DNA of 17,814 nucleotides, taken from assembly GCA_900313765.1 (NCBI GenBank), contig OMSN01000072.1, forward strand, positions 1-17,814, in the 5' to 3' direction. Positions 14,398-17,814 of the stretch are shown here, piece by piece; the first letter of the stretch is position 1; the number at the start of each line of letters is the position of its first letter. The notes under the pieces were generated by a model. That model was not told the origin of the DNA, did not search any database, and saw nothing but the letters and a program-made list of their open reading frames with translations. Source of the stretch: an uncultured Eubacteriales bacterium. GTDB taxonomy: Bacteria; Bacillota; Clostridia; Lachnospirales; Lachnospiraceae. Made by a program: the position numbers and the translations under genes.

Positions 14398-15783
14398 TCA
14401 GTTCCTCGGGATCTCAATTACGAATTCGATCACGTTATCCGGTCTGAAATAAACATTCGCTTTTCCGCCGCTGTTCTCTGCGATTGCTCTGACCACCGCA
14501 AGTCCGATTCCCGAGCCGCCTGTCTGTCTGCTGCGGGAAGTATCCGCCCGGTAGAACCGGTCAAAGAGTCTGTTCGGTTCAATATCCGGCAGTTCTTCAC
14601 ACTTGTTGCGGAATGTCATGCGCACAGTCTTACGGTTCGCATGCATGGAAACGGAGATCTCTCCATCTTCCTTTCCGTATTTCACCGCGTTGTCCATCAG
14701 CAGTTCCAGCATCTGCTGATACTGTTCCCTGGAGAACGTTATCTGAATGCCCGGATCAATCTCTGTATTGATCTGCATCCCCCTCAGAGAAGCACTCTCC
14801 CTGAAGATCCTCACTGTATCCTCCATCACTGCAGATGCATCGAATGTCGTCGATGCAAATGAACTGCTGCCTGATTCATCCATTTTCGAAAGAACCAGCA
14901 TCTGCTTTGTGAGATCCGACAGTCTCAGCGTCTGTGAGCGGATGTTATCCAGCCATTTGCTCTTTCCGCCATGCAGTTCCTGCACATCGACATTCGACAG
15001 GATCACCGCAAGCGGAGTCTTTAATTCATGTCCGGCATCCGTGATAAACTGACGCTGCCTTTTGATATTTTCAGCAATTGGAGCAATCGCACGCCGGGAG
15101 AGATATACCACCAGTAAGAGTACCAGAAACCAGGTCCCGGCACCCACAGCAATAGTTACCACCAGGATCCGTACCATTGCAGATGTTTCCCGGCTTATAT
15201 CCAGAAAAGCATACGTCACAGAACCATCTTCATATTGAGCTGCCTGATACATATAGCTGCCGGTTCTGCCCGCCTCACTTCTCTTTGCATCCCACAGCAG
15301 ACTGCCATCCGGATCTTTTATTCCTTCCTCCGGAACTCTGGTTCCTTCCTCCGGTTTTGCAGGTGGCTCTTCCTGCTCTGTCTCCCCGCTCACCTCAATT
15401 CCGAAACTGTCATCTGCCTTCTGAAGCAATTCAACCATATCGTCCCAGGTAAGATCGCCTGCATGTGACAGATCACTGTGAATGATTGCTCCATTTTCAT
15501 TTACCCGGGCAGTAAAATAGATGCCGAGGCTGCCGCCTTCCTCATAAGGAGTTCTTGGAGCCCCCTCCCCTTCCGGAACCTGAGGCGCTAAAGCTCCGGC
15601 AGTTCTTCCCTCAGAGCGGACCTGATTCATCTCCCGCTCCATAACACGGTTCAGTGTTATTCGGCTGTCCCTTCCTGACAGGGCAAAATTCACGCAATTC
15701 AGAACTGCAAGAAACGCCACCAGCAGGATCGTTACGACCAGCATCGTAGTCTTTATAAATCTGTGACGAAGCTCTGTGATCAT
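14398..15783 (-). CDS. Sensor histidine kinase (two-component system)
   Basis: This 461-residue membrane kinase has a first transmembrane segment at about residues 13-35 and an extracytoplasmic sensing region of about 165 residues with a Pro/Glu-rich tract (EEPPAKPEEGTRVPEEG). A second transmembrane segment follows at about 203-228. The HisKA domain has its phospho-accepting His252 in DAGHELKTPLAV, and the ATPase domain has N box DNAVKYG, D/F-type LFDRFYRAD and G box GGSGIGLAV. No HAMP domain of normal length is evident. The ATG at 15783 is one base past the regulator's TGA and has GGGAAG before it; a TTG at 15801 in the same frame lacks a ribosome binding site. It pairs with the response regulator upstream. 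The signal sensed is unknown; the neighbours point to the cell envelope. Confidence 0.94.
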   Translation of the reverse strand: MITELRHRFIKTTMLVVTILLVAFLAVLNCVNFALSGRDSRITLNRVMEREMNQVRSEGRTAGALAPQVPEGEGAPRTPYEEGGSLGIYFTARVNENGAIIHSDLSHAGDLTWDDMVELLQKADDSFGIEVSGETEQEEPPAKPEEGTRVPEEGIKDPDGSLLWDAKRSEAGRTGSYMYQAAQYEDGSVTYAFLDISRETSAMVRILVVTIAVGAGTWFLVLLLVVYLSRRAIAPIAENIKRQRQFITDAGHELKTPLAVILSNVDVQELHGGKSKWLDNIRSQTLRLSDLTKQMLVLSKMDESGSSSFASTTFDASAVMEDTVRIFRESASLRGMQINTEIDPGIQITFSREQYQQMLELLMDNAVKYGKEDGEISVSMHANRKTVRMTFRNKCEELPDIEPNRLFDRFYRADTSRSRQTGGSGIGLAVVRAIAENSGGKANVYFRPDNVIEFVIEIPRN

Positions 15784-15784
15784 A

Positions 15785-16459
15785 TCATTCTTCCCAGGCA
15801 AGTGTGTAACCGATGTTTCGACGTGATCTTATCTCAACTTTAGACCCGAGTTCCTCCAGATGCCTGCGCAGACCACTCAGATAGACACGTACCGAATTCG
15901 CATCTGTTTCCACGTCGTACCCCCACGCATTGATGATCAGATAATCCGCGCTTTGATAAGTTCCCGGATTCTTCATCAGAGCCTCCATCAGCTGGAACTC
16001 ACGGTTTTGAAGAGCAATGGATTTAGATCCGCAGTGCAGGGTCACATCCGAAGGATCCAGACGCAGATCTCCCGCTTCCAGTACAGCAGGCATGAAGCTG
16101 TCCCTTCTGCGAAGCATCGCCCTGATCCTGGCCAGGAGTTCTTCCATGACAAATGGCTTAGGCAGATAATCATCCGCTCCCATGTCCAGTCCCTGGATGC
16201 GGTCTGTCACCTCCGCCCTGGCTGTCAGAAGAAGAACCGGGGTACGCTTTCCGGCACTTCTCAGCTTCGTCAATACGGTCAGGCCATCCATTCTGGGCAT
16301 CATGACATCCAGAATGATCCCGTCATAGTCTTCATTCAATGCATACTCCAGTGCATCCTGGCCGTTATCGACCGTATCGACCATGTATTTATGATAGGTA
16401 AGAATATCCGCAACAGCCTCCGCCATTGCCGGTTCATCTTCTGCGTATAACAGTCTCAA
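15785..16459 (-). CDS. OmpR/PhoB-family response regulator
   Basis: This 224-residue regulator has a receiver domain (residues 1-115) with the acidic pocket EDE at 7-9, phospho-acceptor Asp51 in ILDVMMPRMDG, Thr in LLLTARAE, and Lys in DYLPKPF. A C-terminal winged-helix DNA-binding domain includes LRLDPSDVTLH, LQNREFQLMEALMKNPG and SVRVYLSGLRRHLEE. The start is a TTG codon at 16459. AGAGGTGA lies 6 bases before it and overlaps the TGA stop of the preceding lysozyme-domain gene, so translation is coupled. It is cotranscribed with the kinase downstream and is a candidate to bind the 11-bp-phased repeats before the next two genes. Confidence 0.95.
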   Translation of the reverse strand: MRLLYAEDEPAMAEAVADILTYHKYMVDTVDNGQDALEYALNEDYDGIILDVMMPRMDGLTVLTKLRSAGKRTPVLLLTARAEVTDRIQGLDMGADDYLPKPFVMEELLARIRAMLRRRDSFMPAVLEAGDLRLDPSDVTLHCGSKSIALQNREFQLMEALMKNPGTYQSADYLIINAWGYDVETDANSVRVYLSGLRRHLEELGSKVEIRSRRNIGYTLAWEE

Positions 16460-16465
16460 GAGATA

Positions 16466-17563
16466 TCACCTCTCATCCAAGTCAGGATCAACATCCTTAT
16501 AACGTTCCCAGTAAATGTTCTGTGCAAGGTAACCCCTGGTGATGCTACGGGACATCGTCTTGTCAGGCATCTCATAGTGCATGCACCAGTAATATGCCGC
16601 ATCGTAAGCTCCCTGCGCGTTATCGGGAACACTGTGCAGATACTTCAGCGTATCCTTGTATCCCGTGAAGAGTTCTTTCCTCATAAAATGGAGCTGTCCC
16701 TCAAGAGTCTGCCAGTCATCAGGGGCATACCCTCTGAGCCTCGTCCATCTGCCATTGTGCCACTGGCAGATTCCCACGGAAGTACCGCCGTCACCGATTG
16801 CGTTCGTCCGGAATCCTGACTCACAGTAAATATTCGCCAGCACACCACAAGCGGCAGCCCTGTTAAACCGCAGCGTCTGCATACAATACTGCAGTACCTG
16901 TGCCTCATTCACCTTCGGCGGCGCAGATTCGATCATCTCATACGAAACGGCATCCCGTATCACCTCGATATATGGCATCTCCGTCTGCAGATTCAATTCC
17001 TGCATCTCATATTTGCCTGAATCAGCCACTGGGGTGAAGAAATAATAATTCAGGTCTGTTGAACTATAGTCATCACTGTAGCAATTCCATGTCACGCTGA
17101 CAGTTACCGGTTTCTTCTCCTCCTGGAAATAAACATCCAGCTGTGTCGGAAACTGCCCGGTAAGCTGTTCCAGCGACGGCTTCTCCCCCATCTCAAAATG
17201 AATGCTTGAGATACACCCCGTATCCCGGAAACCAGCGATCAGCTTCTTAGCCTTTTTATCCTTCCCTGATCTGCTTTCCTGATCAGAGTCGCCGGAAGCA
17301 TCCGAATGCTCCTCAACAACTTCGATCAAGCCCTCGATCCCAAGCACGTCCTCATCACTGCTTTCGAAAGGCTCATCCTGATCCGGGGCAACGAAAGCAT
17401 CCTGCTCTGCCATATTCCCCTCATCCGGAACCACCTCAAACTCATCTGCATATGCAAGACAATGGAGATCATCAAGGCACAGGCCCATCCCCGACCGTCC
17501 AGTCACAGAGAGCACCGCGAGAACACCCGCACCTAACATACATTTTCGAAAAAAACGGCTCAT
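16466..17563 (-). CDS. Secreted protein with C-terminal phage-tail-lysozyme domain
   Basis: This 365-residue protein has an N-terminal signal peptide (FRK, hydrophobic 9-20, possible cut after AYA at 39) and an acidic low-complexity linker (40-100). A beta-rich region of about 95 residues that could be an Ig-like fold follows (about 108-202, with KPVTVSVTWNCY). The C-terminal phage-tail-lysozyme type domain (about 215-357) includes ACGVLANIYCESGFRTNAIG, with the likely catalytic Glu248, then GGTSVGICQWHNGRW. It probably cuts the glycan strand of peptidoglycan outside the cell. ATG 17563 is used; the frame also opens at GTG 17572, and both have weak ribosome binding sites. It heads an operon with the response regulator (6 bases apart) and kinase. 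There is no other phage gene near, so it is a domesticated domain and not a prophage remnant. Confidence 0.85.
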   Translation of the reverse strand: MSRFFRKCMLGAGVLAVLSVTGRSGMGLCLDDLHCLAYADEFEVVPDEGNMAEQDAFVAPDQDEPFESSDEDVLGIEGLIEVVEEHSDASGDSDQESRSGKDKKAKKLIAGFRDTGCISSIHFEMGEKPSLEQLTGQFPTQLDVYFQEEKKPVTVSVTWNCYSDDYSSTDLNYYFFTPVADSGKYEMQELNLQTEMPYIEVIRDAVSYEMIESAPPKVNEAQVLQYCMQTLRFNRAAACGVLANIYCESGFRTNAIGDGGTSVGICQWHNGRWTRLRGYAPDDWQTLEGQLHFMRKELFTGYKDTLKYLHSVPDNAQGAYDAAYYWCMHYEMPDKTMSRSITRGYLAQNIYWERYKDVDPDLDER

Positions 17564-17619
17564 GTACAGCACCCGCTCTTAAGAAACACACAAACATCTT
17601 CTGAGGTTACAATAACGAT

Positions 17620-17649
17620 ATTATACAGGCATTTATCCAGACTGTGCAA
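17620..17649 (-). promoter_or_regulatory. Promoter of the lysozyme-regulator-kinase operon
   Basis: On the minus strand TTGCAC (17649-17644) and a perfect TATAAT (17625-17620) are 18 bases apart, 57 bases before the ATG at 17563. No phased repeats like those upstream of the secreted repeat gene and htrA are evident here. Confidence 0.68.
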
Positions 17650-17703
17650 ATTTCTTCAGGAAAGAGAGAAAAAGTACTTGCAATTCAGAGAGCACAGTGT
17701 TAC

Positions 17704-17709
17704 TATAAT
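17704..17709 (+). promoter_or_regulatory. -10 element upstream of tRNA-Pro
   Basis: TATAAT lies 31 bases before the tRNA. The only TTG-like -35 candidate (TTGCAA near 17678) is about 20 bases away, so the -35 is poor or absent. Confidence 0.5.
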
Positions 17710-17740
17710 GAGGCTTGTTAAAGACAGGCGAACAGAATAA

Positions 17741-17814
17741 CGATGCGTGGCTCAGTTTGGTAGAGCGCTGCGTTCGGGACGCAGAGGCCGCTGGTTCAAA
17801 TCCAGTCGCATCGA
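17741..17814 (+). tRNA. tRNA-Pro (anticodon CGG)
   Basis: A 74-nt tRNA ending at the last base of the window. The acceptor stem CGATGCG/CGCATCG carries discriminator A. The D arm is GCTCAGTTTGGTAGAGC. The anticodon stem CTGCG/CGCAG encloses TTCGGGA with anticodon CGG, and the T arm is GCTGG-TTCAAAT-CCAGT. It reads CCG codons. Whether CCA is encoded lies outside the window. Confidence 0.95.

Noticed and set aside
16466..17563. Prophage remnant suggested by the phage-tail-lysozyme domain
   Set aside because: No tail, capsid, integrase or holin genes lie nearby. The protein has a signal peptide and sits in an operon with a two-component system.

Overview
The window reads as chromosome from a mid-GC Gram-positive anaerobe, most likely a gut Clostridia/Lachnospiraceae-type Bacillota. 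This rests on strong GGAGG-type ribosome binding sites, sigma-A-like promoters, a large Bacillus/Clostridium-type SRP RNA with an Alu domain, YitT and LytTR-free OmpR-type signalling genes, and a selenium-dependent molybdenum hydroxylase system. No species can be named from the sequence alone. No prophage, IS element or CRISPR array is visible, and no stretch longer than 300 bases lacks a gene.

Left part (1-6311): nucleobase catabolism. A minus-strand operon runs hydA/hyuA (dihydropyrimidinase/hydantoinase), yqeB (selenium-dependent molybdenum hydroxylase system protein) and xdhA (molybdopterin subunit of a xanthine-dehydrogenase-like hydroxylase, cut by the window edge). Adenine deaminase (ade) is divergent from it across a 267-bp regulatory region. 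Ade converges on a yqeC-mocA fusion, and the two share a bidirectional terminator. Together these suggest adenine to hypoxanthine conversion, hydroxylation by a selenium/molybdenum enzyme, and opening of a cyclic amide ring.

Middle (6353-11656): a minus-strand run of a membrane-anchored type-B carboxylesterase, a HAD phosphatase gene broken by a frameshift and internal loss, and a YitT-family membrane protein, which leads into yqeC-mocA. Divergent from the esterase is a D-lactate-dehydrogenase-like 2-hydroxyacid dehydrogenase. Then come tRNA-Ser(CGA) with its terminator, tRNA adenosine deaminase tadA, and the SRP RNA with a near-consensus promoter and a terminator.

Right part (12089-17563): an envelope-associated block, all on the minus strand. 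It starts with a secreted phage-tail-lysozyme-domain protein, which is tightly coupled to an OmpR-type response regulator (TTG start) and a sensor histidine kinase. Next is a secreted repeat protein with a Glu-rich tandem repeat and an Asn/Gln/Pro-rich half, and then an HtrA/DegP serine protease. The promoters of the last two genes each carry three 11-bp-phased direct repeats over the -35 region, the architecture of OmpR/PhoB-family activator sites. The best reading is a cell-envelope stress or wall-remodelling module. The link between the two-component system and these promoters is inference. A tRNA-Pro(CGG) gene on the plus strand closes the window.
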